Below are positions 35,175 through 46,035 of a stretch of 64,000 nt of DNA, piece by piece (the first letter of the stretch is position 1; every line of letters starts with the position of its first letter). The notes beneath the pieces were generated by a model. The model did not search any database. It was not told the DNA's origin and saw nothing but the letters and a program-made list of their open reading frames with translations. The DNA is from Nonomuraea candida (GTDB lineage Bacteria; Actinomycetota; Actinomycetes; Streptosporangiales; Streptosporangiaceae), in the NCBI RefSeq assembly GCF_000725485.1, contig NZ_JOAG01000031.1:62001-126000 (forward strand), read 5' to 3'. The position numbers were made by a program, and so were the translations under genes.

Positions 35175-37288
35175 CACACCTCCTCAGCGGTGACCACGGC
35201 CAGCACGGCGTCCATGTCGACCGGCTGGCCGGCCTGCGCGGGCAGTTCGGCGACCACGCCGTCGCGCGGGGCCGTGACGGTGTGCTCCATCTTCATCGCC
35301 TCGACGATGACCAGCGGCTGCCCCTCGCGCACCCGGTCGCCCGGCTGCGCCTTGACCACCAGGACCGTGCCGGGCATGGGGCTCCTGACCACGCCGTCGC
35401 CCGCCGCCGCCGCGCCCGGGCGGTCTCCCGGGTCGCCGAGGTGGTGGCGGGTGAACGACCGTGAGGCGCCGTCCCTGCCGAGCCAGAGGGTGTCGCCGTC
35501 GCGGGCGCAGAGGTAGCGCTCGCCGCGCCCGCCGATCGAGGCGACCACCTCGACGCCGCCGTACCGGTCGGCACCGCCCGCGATCGTGTTCCGGTGTGGC
35601 GCGCCCGCGCCGGGCGCGTGACCGGCGGGGCCTGCCGGGCGGAGGCGGGCCGGCACGGCCGCGCCGTCCAGCAGCACCTCGGCGGACTCCTCCGGCAGGC
35701 CGCGCACCCGGACGGCGTGCACGCCGTCCCTGGACTGCAGGCGCCACGTCGTCCAGGCCCGGCCGCCGACCCGCCAACCGTCGGTGATCTCCCACGGGTC
35801 GTCGCCCTGGGGCATGGCGTGGAAGACGAGCGCCGCCACGACCGCCTCGTCCGGCGGCGCGTCACCGGACGGCACGGGTTCGGCGGGCACCAGTTCGGGA
35901 AGGGCGCGTTCGACCAGGCCGGTGTCCAGCTCGCCCGCCACCACGGCCGGATGGGCGAGCAGGGCCCGCAGGAACGGGATGTTGGTCACCACGCCCAGGA
36001 CCGCCGTGCGGGCCAGCGCCCGGTCCAGCTCCTCGATCGCCGCGGCCCGGTCGGGGGCCCAGGCGACGACCTTCGACAGCATGGGGTCGAACTCGCTGCC
36101 GACGACCCCGCCCTCGACCAGCCCGGAGTCCACCCGCACCACCGCCCGCCCGCCGCCGGCCGCGCCACCCGGGACCGCGCCACCCGGGACCGCACCCCCC
36201 GGGACCGCACCGCCCGGAGGCGCGCCGGGGGCGGTGGCGCCGGGTTCGCGGAGGGCCAGGACGCGGCCACCGGTGGGGAGGAAGCCGCGCGCGGGGTCCT
36301 CGGCGTACACGCGGGCCTCGACCGCGTGGCCGTCGAGCCGCACGTCGTCCTGCCCGAACGGCAGCCGCTCCCCCGCCGCCACCCGCAGCTGCAGCTCCAC
36401 CAGGTCCAGGCCGGTGACCAGCTCGGTGACCGGATGCTCGACCTGCAGCCGGGTGTTCATCTCCATGAAGTGGTAGTCGCCGGTGGTGCCGTCCACGATG
36501 AACTCGACCGTGCCGGCCCCGACGTAGCCCACCGCCCGCGCCGCCTCCACCGCCGCCGCGCCCATGCGGGCCCGGGTGGCGGGGTCGACGAAGGGCGACG
36601 GGGCCTCCTCGATGATCTTCTGGTGCCGGCGCTGGAGGCTGCACTCGCGCTCGCCCAGGTGGACGGCGCCGCCGTGGGCGTCGGCCAGGACCTGGATCTC
36701 GATGTGGCGAGGGCTCTCGACGTAACGCTCGATGAGCAGGGTGTCGTCGCCGAACGCGGCCCGCGCCGTGCGCCGGGCCGACTCCAGGGCGTCGGGCAGC
36801 TCGGCGGCCGACCGTACCAGCACCATGCCCTTGCCCCCGCCGCCGGCGGACGGCTTGATCAGGGCGGGGAAGTCGCGCCAGTCCTCCAGCCCCGGCTCGG
36901 TCGCGCCCGGCACCACGGGCACCCCGGCGGCGGACACGGTGGCCTTGGCGCGGATCTTGTCGCCCATCGCCTCGATGGCCTCGGGCCCCGGCCCGACGAA
37001 CACCACCCCGGCCTGCGCGCAGCGCCGCGCGAACGTGCCGTTCTCGGCGAGGAAGCCGTAGCCGGGGTGCACGGCCTGCGCCCCGGAGGCGAGCGCCGCC
37101 GCCACGATCGCCTCGATGTCCAGATATCGCGGCACTTCGAGGGCGAGGTCGGCCGCGCGTACGTGCCCGGCCCCGGCGTCGGACGGCGTGTGCACGGCCA
37201 CGGACGTGATGCCGAGCCGGCGCAGCGTACGCGCGATCCGCACGGCGATCTCGCCCCTGTTGGCGATCAGAACACGGTCGAACAGCAT
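35174..37288 (-). CDS. Acyl-CoA carboxylase alpha subunit, probable methylcrotonyl-CoA carboxylase
   Basis: 704 residues. Biotin carboxylase domain (about 1-450) with the Gly-rich ATP loop SAGGGGKGM and HIEIQVLAD. A repeat-expanded loop lies at about 355-375. A middle domain of about 200 residues follows, then the biotinyl domain with EAMKMEH and the biotin Lys at about 666. Carboxylates its acyl-CoA with the beta subunit encoded five bp upstream. The neighbours (HMG-CoA lyase, acyl-CoA dehydrogenase) favour methylcrotonyl-CoA. An acetyl- or propionyl-CoA alternative is possible, but no separate epsilon gene is present here. Confidence 0.88.
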   Translation of the reverse strand: MLFDRVLIANRGEIAVRIARTLRRLGITSVAVHTPSDAGAGHVRAADLALEVPRYLDIEAIVAAALASGAQAVHPGYGFLAENGTFARRCAQAGVVFVGPGPEAIEAMGDKIRAKATVSAAGVPVVPGATEPGLEDWRDFPALIKPSAGGGGKGMVLVRSAAELPDALESARRTARAAFGDDTLLIERYVESPRHIEIQVLADAHGGAVHLGERECSLQRRHQKIIEEAPSPFVDPATRARMGAAAVEAARAVGYVGAGTVEFIVDGTTGDYHFMEMNTRLQVEHPVTELVTGLDLVELQLRVAAGERLPFGQDDVRLDGHAVEARVYAEDPARGFLPTGGRVLALREPGATAPGAPPGGAVPGGAVPGGAVPGGAAGGGRAVVRVDSGLVEGGVVGSEFDPMLSKVVAWAPDRAAAIEELDRALARTAVLGVVTNIPFLRALLAHPAVVAGELDTGLVERALPELVPAEPVPSGDAPPDEAVVAALVFHAMPQGDDPWEITDGWRVGGRAWTTWRLQSRDGVHAVRVRGLPEESAEVLLDGAAVPARLRPAGPAGHAPGAGAPHRNTIAGGADRYGGVEVVASIGGRGERYLCARDGDTLWLGRDGASRSFTRHHLGDPGDRPGAAAAGDGVVRSPMPGTVLVVKAQPGDRVREGQPLVIVEAMKMEHTVTAPRDGVVAELPAQAGQPVDMDAVLAVVTAEEV
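36161..36225 (-). repeat. 15-bp tandem repeats in the carboxylase
   Basis: ACCGCGCCACCCGGG-like units recur four times and encode PGGAV on the minus strand. Confidence 0.8.
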
Positions 37289-37293
37289 GCGCG

Positions 37294-38865
<1,572 letters not shown>

Positions 38866-38886
38866 GAGTCCCCTCTCATGGCACGG

Positions 38887-38904
38887 ATGTTAGTCATCAT
38901 TAAC
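38887..38904. promoter_or_regulatory. Candidate TetR operator over the liu promoter
   Basis: GTTA-N8-TAAC (38889-38904) is an inverted repeat between the divergent operon and TetR gene. It overlaps TAACAT (38892-38887, minus strand), a likely -10 of the catabolic operon. A bound repressor would block that promoter (inference). Confidence 0.45.
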
Positions 38905-38913
38905 CTCATCGTC

Positions 38914-38919
38914 TAGCAT
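38914..38919 (+). promoter_or_regulatory. -10 element TAGCAT of the TetR gene
   Basis: TAGCAT ends seven bases before GTG 38927 and no ribosome binding site intervenes, so leaderless translation is likely. Confidence 0.45.
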
Positions 38920-38926
38920 GTGAGAC

Positions 38927-39523
38927 GTGACCACCGCCTCTCCGACACCTACCCGCACCCGGCGCAACAGGCGCGCGGAGATCCTGGAGGCGGCGGCCCG
39001 GCTGTTCGCGGCGCGCGGCTTCCACGGCGTCTCGATCGAGGACATCGGGGGCGCGGTCGGCGTCTCCGGCCCCGCGCTCTACCGGCACTTCGATGGCAAG
39101 GACGCGCTGCTGTCGGAGATGCTGCTGGACGTCAGCTCGCGGCTGCGCGAGTCGGCGGTCACGGTGGTGACCACCGCCGCCGCGGGCCCGGAAGAGATCC
39201 TGGACGCGCTGCTGGACGTGCAGATCGAGTTCGCGATCGAGCATCCCGCGCTGATCACCGTGCACGACAGGGAGCTGGGCAACGTGCCCGAGCCGGCCCG
39301 CAGGCAGATCAGGCGGCTGCAGCGGCTCTACGTCGAGGAGTGGGTGACGGTGCTGGCCGAGCTGCATCCGGCGGCCCCGGCGGCCCGGCTGCGCGCGGCC
39401 ACGCACGCGGTGTTCGGGCTGCTCAACTCGACCCCGCACAGCGCCGGCGAGCTGCCCGCGCAGGACATGCGGCCGATGCTGCACGCGATGGCACGGGCCG
39501 CGATCGCCGCCGCCGTCCGTTAA
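38927..39523 (+). CDS. TetR-family regulator, probable liu repressor
   Basis: 198 residues. The N-terminal helix-turn-helix (about 15-62: RRAEILEAAARLFAARGFHG, then GPALYRHFDGKDALL) is standard. The C-terminal ligand domain resembles those of acyl-CoA-responsive TetR proteins. It is divergent from the carboxylase operon with 61 bp between starts, the usual layout for a local repressor induced by an acyl-CoA intermediate (inference). Confidence 0.88.
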   Translation: MTTASPTPTRTRRNRRAEILEAAARLFAARGFHGVSIEDIGGAVGVSGPALYRHFDGKDALLSEMLLDVSSRLRESAVTVVTTAAAGPEEILDALLDVQIEFAIEHPALITVHDRELGNVPEPARRQIRRLQRLYVEEWVTVLAELHPAAPAARLRAATHAVFGLLNSTPHSAGELPAQDMRPMLHAMARAAIAAAVR

Positions 39524-39733
39524 GGGTCGTTAACTTTCGGACAGTGCCGTGGTGAGGCAATTGTCGCGACACATCGTCGCCCCGGCGTTGTCGGAGGCCA
39601 AGCCGCACGTCTCAGGAAGACGGAATAGGACTGGCTTTCGCATCCGACTGCGGCCGATCATGTACGGAGGGTAGCTTTCCGGATGTGCCGCGCGGCTTCA
39701 CCCTTCCCTCAGGCGCGTAAAGGAGCGCACCCG

Positions 39734-40519
39734 ATGATGTTCGACCTTCGAAGGACGTGTCGTGACCTGCAGATCAGGGTCGCGAAGCTCGAGCAGGTTA
39801 CGGTCAGTGGCATGCCCGGCTCCACCATCGCAGAACGATTCGACACGCTCCACTCCCGCGTGGACACTGTCGGCAATAACATCCTCGACAAGATGGACAA
39901 AGGCTTCGCAAGGCTCGACAAGGAGCTGAGCGACGTCAAGTCCGAACTGGGCGACGTCAAGACAGAGCTGGGCGACGTCAAGACCGAACTGGGCGACGTC
40001 AAAGTCGACCTGCACACCGTCAAGACCGACCTGAGCAGCGTCAAGACCGAACTGGGCGACGTCAAAGTCGACCTGCACACCGTCAAGACCGACCTGAGCG
40101 GCGTCAAGACCGAGCTCACCGGCTTCAAGGCGTCGGTCGACGAACGATTCACCGTCATCGAGCACGAGATCGGCGACGTCCGGCTCGTGATCAACGAGCG
40201 CTTCGGCGAGGTCGAAGAGCGCTTCACCGACTTCGGAAAGCAACTGAATGTGCTCCAGTCGGACCTGACCAAGGTCACCCAGCTGGCGCAGACGATCCAC
40301 AACGACACCGGCCTACGGGACCTGCGGATCGACAAGCTCGGCCAGTGGCTCGACGAACACGACGGCCGCTTCGACCGGATCGACCAGCGGCTCGACACGC
40401 AGGACGGCCGCTTCGACCGGATCGACCAGCGGCTCGGTGGGCACGACAGCCGGTTCGATCGGATCGAGGCGCTGCTGGTCGGCATCGACGCGAAGCTGGC
40501 CGACCCGCAGCCCAACTAA
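39734..40519 (+). CDS. Heptad-repeat coiled-coil protein
   Basis: 261 residues with AAAGGAG eight bases before ATG 39734. Residues about 55-135 are perfect-looking heptads of the type LGDVKTE, with a duplicated 21-residue block. Residues about 205-255 consist of 14-residue units built around RFDRIDQR. There is no signal peptide or transmembrane segment. The protein should form a long rod or oligomer. The family is unknown to me, and similar low-complexity coils are annotated only as hypothetical in actinomycetes. Confidence 0.75.
   Translation: MMFDLRRTCRDLQIRVAKLEQVTVSGMPGSTIAERFDTLHSRVDTVGNNILDKMDKGFARLDKELSDVKSELGDVKTELGDVKTELGDVKVDLHTVKTDLSSVKTELGDVKVDLHTVKTDLSGVKTELTGFKASVDERFTVIEHEIGDVRLVINERFGEVEERFTDFGKQLNVLQSDLTKVTQLAQTIHNDTGLRDLRIDKLGQWLDEHDGRFDRIDQRLDTQDGRFDRIDQRLGGHDSRFDRIEALLVGIDAKLADPQPN
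39924..40123 (+). repeat. 21-bp heptad-coding repeats with a 63-bp duplication
   Basis: CTGGGCGACGTCAAG-type 21-bp units recur about nine times. A 63-bp block encoding LGDVKVDLHTVKTDLS appears twice almost unchanged, which indicates recent duplication. Confidence 0.85.
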
Positions 40520-40560
40520 GGCAGCCCAACTAAGGCGGCCCATCTAAAGGCGGAAAAGGA

Positions 40561-40595
40561 AACGAGGCCCGGGGTGGTGCCCCTTGGGCCTCGTT
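40561..40595. terminator. Bidirectional hairpin terminator
   Basis: AACGAGGCCC (40561-40570) pairs perfectly with GGGCCTCGTT (40586-40595), and the loop itself can fold as GGGG/CCCC. It separates convergent genes, with A-rich sequence on its left side giving a U-tract on the minus strand. Just upstream, CCCAACTAAGGC-like 14-bp copies follow the coiled-coil stop. Confidence 0.85.
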
Positions 40596-40609
40596 CCCGT
40601 GCCGGCGCG

Positions 40610-41938
40610 TCAGCGGCGCACGCGGACGTAGTCCCTGCGGCTGTGGTCGCCGTAGGCGTCCTCGTCACCGGCGAACACAAACTTCCAGTGACCCGAGTTC
40701 CAGGCCTTGACCCTGGTGTGGAGCCGGCCGCTGTCGGCGGACCAGGTGGACTTCACGTACTGCCACTTCCGGGCGCCCAGCGGCTTGAAGTACAGCGCCA
40801 CCTTGCCCTCGTAGCCCTCCCACGAGCCTTCGTCGTCGATCTGCAGCAGGCCCCCGAACCTCAGGTACTTGCCGCGCTTGACCGGCTCGGGAGAGGCGTT
40901 GAACCTGATCAGCCGGCTGTCGGCCTTCTCCTCGGGCGGCGGGGCGGGCTGCTCGACCCGCACCCAGTCGGGGTTGCCGACCGAGCCGTTGACGCCGCGC
41001 GTGCCCCGGTACTCGGCGCGCCACCAGCCGGAGGTCACGGCCTCGGCGGAGGCGTGGAAGCGGCCGTGGCGGCCGGTCACGTCGCTGGTGACGTACTCCC
41101 ACCTGCGCGAGCCGTCGGCCTTGAAGTAGATGCCCACGCGCTGGCCGGGCAGGCCGCCGCGCTCCTCGACGCGCAGGGCGCCGCTGAAGGTGAGCCGGTC
41201 GCCCTTGTCCACGGGCTCGGGCCGGACGTCGAAGCCGGCGATGCGGCTGGCGAGGGCGCCCCGCCTGACGTCCACTCTGTCGGCGTCGCTGACGGAGCCC
41301 CGGGCGACGCCGGTGGCCGCGAACTGGGCGCGCCACCAGCCGGTGGCCTCGGCCCGTACGCGGGCGCCGAACCAGCCGCCGCGGACGGTCTTCGCCTTGG
41401 CCACCTCGCGGTAGTCGGCGGAGCCGCGGGCGCGGAAGGAGATGGAGACCGTCTGGTCGTCGTACTCCTTGCCGTCGGCGAAGAGGCGGCCGGAGAGCCT
41501 GAGGGTCTCGCCCTTCTCGACCCGGTCGGGGCTGGCGTCGAAGTCGGCGAACGTGGTGGTGAGCGCCTTGACGACGTCGAACGTGCCCGACTTGGCGGGG
41601 TTGCCCTCGCCGACGGCGGTGGCGGTGTAGCTCACCTTGCCGGCGGCACCGGGGCCGAAGGACCTGGTGCCCGTCCACTTCAGGCCGCCGGAGACCGTGG
41701 CCGGCGTGACGGCGACCGCGGCTCCGCCGACCTTGAGCTCGGCCTTGTCGGTGCCGGTCGTGGTGAACGTGAACGTGACGCTGACGTCGTCGTCGAAGAC
41801 GACGATCGGCGGGGCGGGGCTGATGGTCACGTCCGAGATGGTGGGGGCGGCTGCCGCCGTCGCGGGGGGCGGGGCCAGGGCGAGCGCCCCGGCGCCGACC
41901 ACGAGGGCGAGGGCGGCGACACGAATGCGTTGTAACAT
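40610..41938 (-). CDS. Secreted protein with three tandem beta-sandwich repeats
   Basis: 442 residues. A Sec signal peptide (about 1-29, ending near ATAAAA) is followed by an Ig-like module (about 32-125) and three homologous modules of about 100 residues. Each begins F(D/N)ASP(D/E)(P/R)V(E/K)(K/R)G and ends GWWRA or HWKF. No lipobox, LPXTG or catalytic motif is visible. AAAGGA precedes the ATG. A structural or binding role at the cell surface is likely but unproven. Confidence 0.75.
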   Translation of the reverse strand: MLQRIRVAALALVVGAGALALAPPPATAAAAPTISDVTISPAPPIVVFDDDVSVTFTFTTTGTDKAELKVGGAAVAVTPATVSGGLKWTGTRSFGPGAAGKVSYTATAVGEGNPAKSGTFDVVKALTTTFADFDASPDRVEKGETLRLSGRLFADGKEYDDQTVSISFRARGSADYREVAKAKTVRGGWFGARVRAEATGWWRAQFAATGVARGSVSDADRVDVRRGALASRIAGFDVRPEPVDKGDRLTFSGALRVEERGGLPGQRVGIYFKADGSRRWEYVTSDVTGRHGRFHASAEAVTSGWWRAEYRGTRGVNGSVGNPDWVRVEQPAPPPEEKADSRLIRFNASPEPVKRGKYLRFGGLLQIDDEGSWEGYEGKVALYFKPLGARKWQYVKSTWSADSGRLHTRVKAWNSGHWKFVFAGDEDAYGDHSRRDYVRVRR

Positions 41939-42028
41939 GCGGGTTCCTTTCCTGGAGACCCCAGTGCTTCAACGCGGCCTTGAGGGTGCCACGTGTGCCT
42001 CTAGTAGACGTGCGGTCCGCCGGGAAAG

Positions 42029-42055
42029 TTGGGAATTCTGACAAACAGTTATAGA
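42029..42055 (+). promoter_or_regulatory. Promoter of the 2-oxoacid dehydrogenase gene
   Basis: TTGGGA (42029-42034) and TATAGA (42050-42055) are 15 bp apart. The -10 covers an ATG at 42055, so that codon is probably untranscribed and the ATG at 42115 is the real start. Confidence 0.4.
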
Positions 42056-42114
42056 TGCCGGTCAATCGGACCGCTCCACCAACAGTCACCGGCTTCCGGC
42101 AGACGCCGGAGCCG

Positions 42115-44355
42115 ATGAAAGACATAATCGATGCTGTGGCGCGGGACACAGTTGAGACTCATTTCACCCAAACGGTCGAGACGCTCAAGGCGGGCCCGGC
42201 GCGAGATCCGGGGTCTCCGGTCCGGGAGGGCACCTCCCTGACCGGCGAGCAGTGCGCGGCGCTCTTCCGGCGGCAGCTCGACAGCCGGCTGCTCGACATC
42301 GCGGCCCGCTGGCTGCGCGAGCGCGATGAGGGCCACTACACGATCGGCTCGGCCGGCCACGAGGGCAACGCGGCCGTCGCCGCCGCCCTGCGCCCCACCG
42401 ACCCGGCGCTGCTGCACTACCGCTCGGGCGCCTTCTACCTGACCAGGTCCGAGCAGGCGGGGCGGCTGCCCGAGCAGGGCCTGCGCGACGTGCTGATGGG
42501 GCTCACCGCGGCGGCCGACGAGCCGATCGCGGGCGGCCGGCACAAGGTGTTCGGCCATCCCGACCTGGCCGTCATCCCCCAGACCTCCACGATCGCCAGC
42601 CACCTGCCCAGGGCCGTGGGCGTGGCGTTCGCCATCGAGCGGGCGCGGGCGCTCGGGGTGCGCGCCGCGTGGCCGGAGGACGCGGTCGCGGTGTGCAGCT
42701 TCGGCGACGCCTCGATCAACCACGCCAGCGCCCTCTCGGGCTTCAACACCGCCGCCTACGCCACCTACCAGGGGCAGCCGCTGCCGCTGCTGTTCGTGTG
42801 CGAGGACAACGGCATCGGCATCAGCGTGCGCACCCCCAAGGGGTGGGTGGAGGCGGCGGCGCGGCGGCCCGGCATCGAGTACATCGCCGCCGACGGCTGC
42901 GACCTGGCCGCCGCCTACGACGCCGCCGTACGCGCCGTGACCCACGTGCGCGAGCACCGCTCCCCCGCGTTCCTGCACCTGTCCACCGTGCGGCTGATGG
43001 GCCACGCGGGCTCCGACGTCGAGTCGGCGTACCGCACCCAGCGGGAGATCAGGGCCGACCTGGCGCGCGACCCCCTGCTGCGCACGGCGGAGCTGCTGGT
43101 GGAGGCGGGGCTGGAGACGCCGGAGGAGCTGCTCAAGACGTACGAGTCGGCGCGCGAGCACGTGCTGCGCATCGCCCTGGAGATCTCCCGCAGCCCGCGG
43201 CTCAGCTCCGCCAAGCAGATCATGGAGCCGATCGCGCCGCGCAGGCCCGAGCTGATCGCCAAGATCAGCCCGATGGCGGCCTCGGCACCGGTCAGGGAGA
43301 AGGCGTTCGCCGGCGCGCTGCCCGAGAACGACCGGCCGATGACGCTCTCCCAGGCCATCAACCGCACGCTCGCCGACGCGCTGGCCGTCTATCCGGAGAT
43401 GACGGTGTTCGGCGAGGACGTCGCCAAGAAGGGCGGCGTCTACGGCGTGACCCGGGGGCTGCAGAAGCGCTTCGGGGCCGGGCGGGTGTTCGACACGCTG
43501 CTGGACGAGCAGGCGATCCTGGGCCTGGCGCTCGGCTCCGGGGTGTCGAAGCTGCTGCCGGTCCCCGAGATCCAGTACCTCGCCTACCTGCACAACGCGC
43601 TCGACCAGATCCGCGGCGAGGCGGCCACGCTGTCGTTCTTCTCCCGGGGCGCCTACACCAACCCGATGGTGGTGCGGGTGGCCGGGTACGCCTACCAGAA
43701 GGGGTTCGGCGGCCACTTCCACAACGACAACGCGGTGGCCGCGCTGCGCGACATCCCCGGGCTGGTCATCGCCTCGCCCGCGCGCCCCGACGACGCCGCC
43801 GCCATGCTGCGCACCTGCCTGGCCGCGGCCCGCACGTCGGGGTCGGTGTGCGTGTTCCTGGAGCCGATCGCGCTCTACCACACGCGCGACCTGTTCGAGC
43901 CCGACGACGGGGGCTGGACGGCCCCGTACGCGCCGCCCGCGCGCTGGGCGGAGACCCACGTGCCGATCGGGCGGGCGCGCTCCTACGGCGACGGGCGCGA
44001 CCTGACGATCGTGACGTTCGGCAACGGGGTGCGGATGAGCCTGCGCGCCGCGGTCCGGCTCACCCAGGAGGGCTACGGCTGCCGCGTGCTCGACCTGCGC
44101 TGGCTGGCGCCGCTGCCGATCGACGACCTGCTGCGCGCGGCCGAGCTGACCGGCAACGTGCTCATCGCCGACGAGACCCGGCGCACCGGGGGCGTCTCCG
44201 AGGGGATCGTGACCGAGCTGATCGACGCCGGGTTCACCGGGAAGGTGGCGCGGGTGACCTCGTCCGACAGCTTCATCCCGCTCGGGAGGGCGGCCGATCA
44301 CGTGCTGATGTCGGAGGAGGAGATCGAGCAGGCGGCCCGCAAGCTTCTGGGCTGA
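42115..44355 (+). CDS. Fused E1 alpha-beta 2-oxoacid dehydrogenase (branched-chain type)
   Basis: 746 residues. The alpha half (about 40-360) has the thiamine diphosphate motif GDASINHASALSGFN...EDNGIGIS. The beta half (about 400-746) begins MTLSQAINRTLADAL and has FGEDVAKKGGVYGVT and DLRWLAPLP. Normally these are two genes; here they are one polypeptide. The enzyme decarboxylates a branched-chain 2-oxoacid and transfers the acyl group to an E2. No E2 or E3 gene is adjacent. The start at 42115 is chosen because the -10 element covers ATG 42055. Confidence 0.88.
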   Translation: MKDIIDAVARDTVETHFTQTVETLKAGPARDPGSPVREGTSLTGEQCAALFRRQLDSRLLDIAARWLRERDEGHYTIGSAGHEGNAAVAAALRPTDPALLHYRSGAFYLTRSEQAGRLPEQGLRDVLMGLTAAADEPIAGGRHKVFGHPDLAVIPQTSTIASHLPRAVGVAFAIERARALGVRAAWPEDAVAVCSFGDASINHASALSGFNTAAYATYQGQPLPLLFVCEDNGIGISVRTPKGWVEAAARRPGIEYIAADGCDLAAAYDAAVRAVTHVREHRSPAFLHLSTVRLMGHAGSDVESAYRTQREIRADLARDPLLRTAELLVEAGLETPEELLKTYESAREHVLRIALEISRSPRLSSAKQIMEPIAPRRPELIAKISPMAASAPVREKAFAGALPENDRPMTLSQAINRTLADALAVYPEMTVFGEDVAKKGGVYGVTRGLQKRFGAGRVFDTLLDEQAILGLALGSGVSKLLPVPEIQYLAYLHNALDQIRGEAATLSFFSRGAYTNPMVVRVAGYAYQKGFGGHFHNDNAVAALRDIPGLVIASPARPDDAAAMLRTCLAAARTSGSVCVFLEPIALYHTRDLFEPDDGGWTAPYAPPARWAETHVPIGRARSYGDGRDLTIVTFGNGVRMSLRAAVRLTQEGYGCRVLDLRWLAPLPIDDLLRAAELTGNVLIADETRRTGGVSEGIVTELIDAGFTGKVARVTSSDSFIPLGRAADHVLMSEEEIEQAARKLLG

Positions 44356-44387
44356 TCGCCGCGTGAAGCACCCTGCGCCGATCACTC

Positions 44388-44437
44388 GGCCGGTCGGTGG
44401 GCGCGGTGGGCCGGTCGGTGGGCCGGTCGGTGGGCCG
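44388..44437. repeat. 12-bp repeats between convergent genes
   Basis: GGCCGGTCGGTG-type units recur four times in the short intergenic gap before the kinase stop. Confidence 0.7.
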
Positions 44438-44440
44438 CGG

Positions 44441-45988
44441 TCACTGGGTCGATGCGGCGACCGCGCCCCTGATGCAGGCCGGCTTGGACCAGGCGACGAC
44501 GGACGAGCGGGAGATCTCCAGGGGAACTCCCACCAGGAAGCAGTAGCCACGCTCCCGGTCCAGGCCGGCCACGCGGGTGGAGGTGACGCCCTGACCGAGC
44601 GCGGTGAGGGTGTGCTGCTCCTTCTCCCCGGGTGAGCGCTGCAGGACCACCGGGTGGCGGCGGGCGGCGGCGGGCAGCGACCAGCGCAGCTCCACCACCA
44701 CGCCCCGGTCGGCGGTCACCTTGACCTGGCGCGGGACCAGGGCGGACGTGTCCTGCCTCCCGGACGGGGCGGAGGTGTCCTGGGCGGCGGGGGTCTGGGC
44801 GGGCTGGGCGGCGCCGGTGGCGGGGGGCCGGAGCGAGAGGTGGACGGCCACGGCCGCGACCCCGATCAGAATCCCCCTGCGCCCGCCCGACCCGCCCCGG
44901 GAGTCCGGCCGGACCGTGGCGACGGGCCCGACGCCACCAGCGTCCTGCTGGTACGCCACTTCCGGCCGCCGCGCGGGCACGTCGGCGCTCGGGCCGGGAG
45001 GCTGGGTCGCCGGCGGGTAGGAGTGCGGGCCGGGAGGCTGAGTCGCCGGGGCGTAGGAGTGCGGACCGGGAGGCTGAGTCGCGGGGGTGTGGGGGTGGTG
45101 CGGGCCGGGGGCCGGGGTCGCCGGGGTGCCGGCGTCCTGGCCGATCAGGTCCGTCACCGGCAGGCCCAGCTCCGCCTGCACCGCCTGGAGGCGCCGGGCC
45201 AGCTCGCGCGCCGACGCGTACCGTGTTCCGGGCTGTTTGGACATGGCCCGCAGGACCGTCTCGAACACCGCCGGCGGCAGGTCGGGGCGGTTGATCGGCG
45301 GCGGGTCGAGGCTCAGCACCCGGTACATCAGCGGCGCGATCGACGGGTCGTCCGGGTTGTGGAAGGCGGGCCGGCCGGCCAGCAGGTGGTAGAGGGTCGA
45401 GCCGAGCGAGTAGAGGTCGGAGGCGACCGAGTGGGGCTGCCCGGTGAGCACCTCGGGGGCGGCGTGCAGCGGGGTGAACGCCTGCGAGGTGGCCGAGATC
45501 TCGGCGGCGTCCACGACCCTGGCAACGCCGAAGTCGGCGATCGCGGGCTCGCCGTACCGGGAGATGAGGATGTTCTGCGGCTTGATGTCGCCGTGCAGCA
45601 CCCCGGCGTCGTGTACGGCGGCCAGCGCCCCGGCCAGCTTCACGCCCGCCCGCAGCACCTCGAGCACCGGCAGCGGCCCCTCCTTGCGGACCTTGTCGCG
45701 GAGGGAGCCGTGCTCGAAGAAGTCCATCGCGATGTACGGCTTGCCCGAACTCGTCACGCCGGTGTCGAAGACGGTCACGACGTTGGGATGGCCGGTCAGG
45801 CGGCCGGTGAGCTGCAGCTCGCGCTGGAACCTGCGCATCGTGCGCTGGTCGACCCGGTCCACGGACAGCACCTTGAGCGCCACGACCCGGTCGAGACGCT
45901 CCTGGTAGGCGCGGTAGACGACGGCGAACCCGCCCTGGCCGGCCTGATCGAGCACCCGGTAGCCGGGCGCGTCCTCGACTGGCAGCAC
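44441..45988 (-). CDS. Membrane Ser/Thr protein kinase with Fn3-like exterior
   Basis: 515 residues. Kinase domain about 8-265: GQGGFAVVYRAY, VVALKVL, catalytic LHGDIKPQN, IADFGVA and AAPEVL. The loop reads HGD rather than HRD, so it is of the non-RD type. A Pro-rich linker carries 12-residue repeats of the form ATQPPGPHSY. A short hydrophobic segment lies near 366-382, and the C-terminal 120 residues (VELRWSLP...VAGLDRERGYCFLV) look like a fibronectin III domain. The start is GTG 45988 after AGGGGGAGA; the open frame further upstream is not used. Confidence 0.85.
   Translation of the reverse strand: MLPVEDAPGYRVLDQAGQGGFAVVYRAYQERLDRVVALKVLSVDRVDQRTMRRFQRELQLTGRLTGHPNVVTVFDTGVTSSGKPYIAMDFFEHGSLRDKVRKEGPLPVLEVLRAGVKLAGALAAVHDAGVLHGDIKPQNILISRYGEPAIADFGVARVVDAAEISATSQAFTPLHAAPEVLTGQPHSVASDLYSLGSTLYHLLAGRPAFHNPDDPSIAPLMYRVLSLDPPPINRPDLPPAVFETVLRAMSKQPGTRYASARELARRLQAVQAELGLPVTDLIGQDAGTPATPAPGPHHPHTPATQPPGPHSYAPATQPPGPHSYPPATQPPGPSADVPARRPEVAYQQDAGGVGPVATVRPDSRGGSGGRRGILIGVAAVAVHLSLRPPATGAAQPAQTPAAQDTSAPSGRQDTSALVPRQVKVTADRGVVVELRWSLPAAARRHPVVLQRSPGEKEQHTLTALGQGVTSTRVAGLDRERGYCFLVGVPLEISRSSVVAWSKPACIRGAVAASTQ
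44991..45098 (-). repeat. Three 36-bp tandem repeats in the kinase linker
   Basis: Units beginning GGGCCGGGAGGCTGAGTCGC recur three times with a few changes, encoding the ATQPPGPHSY linker. Confidence 0.85.
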
Positions 45989-46035
45989 TGCACTCTCCCC
46001 CTGTTGCCCTATGGAGTTTAGTGGGACCGCAGTGG

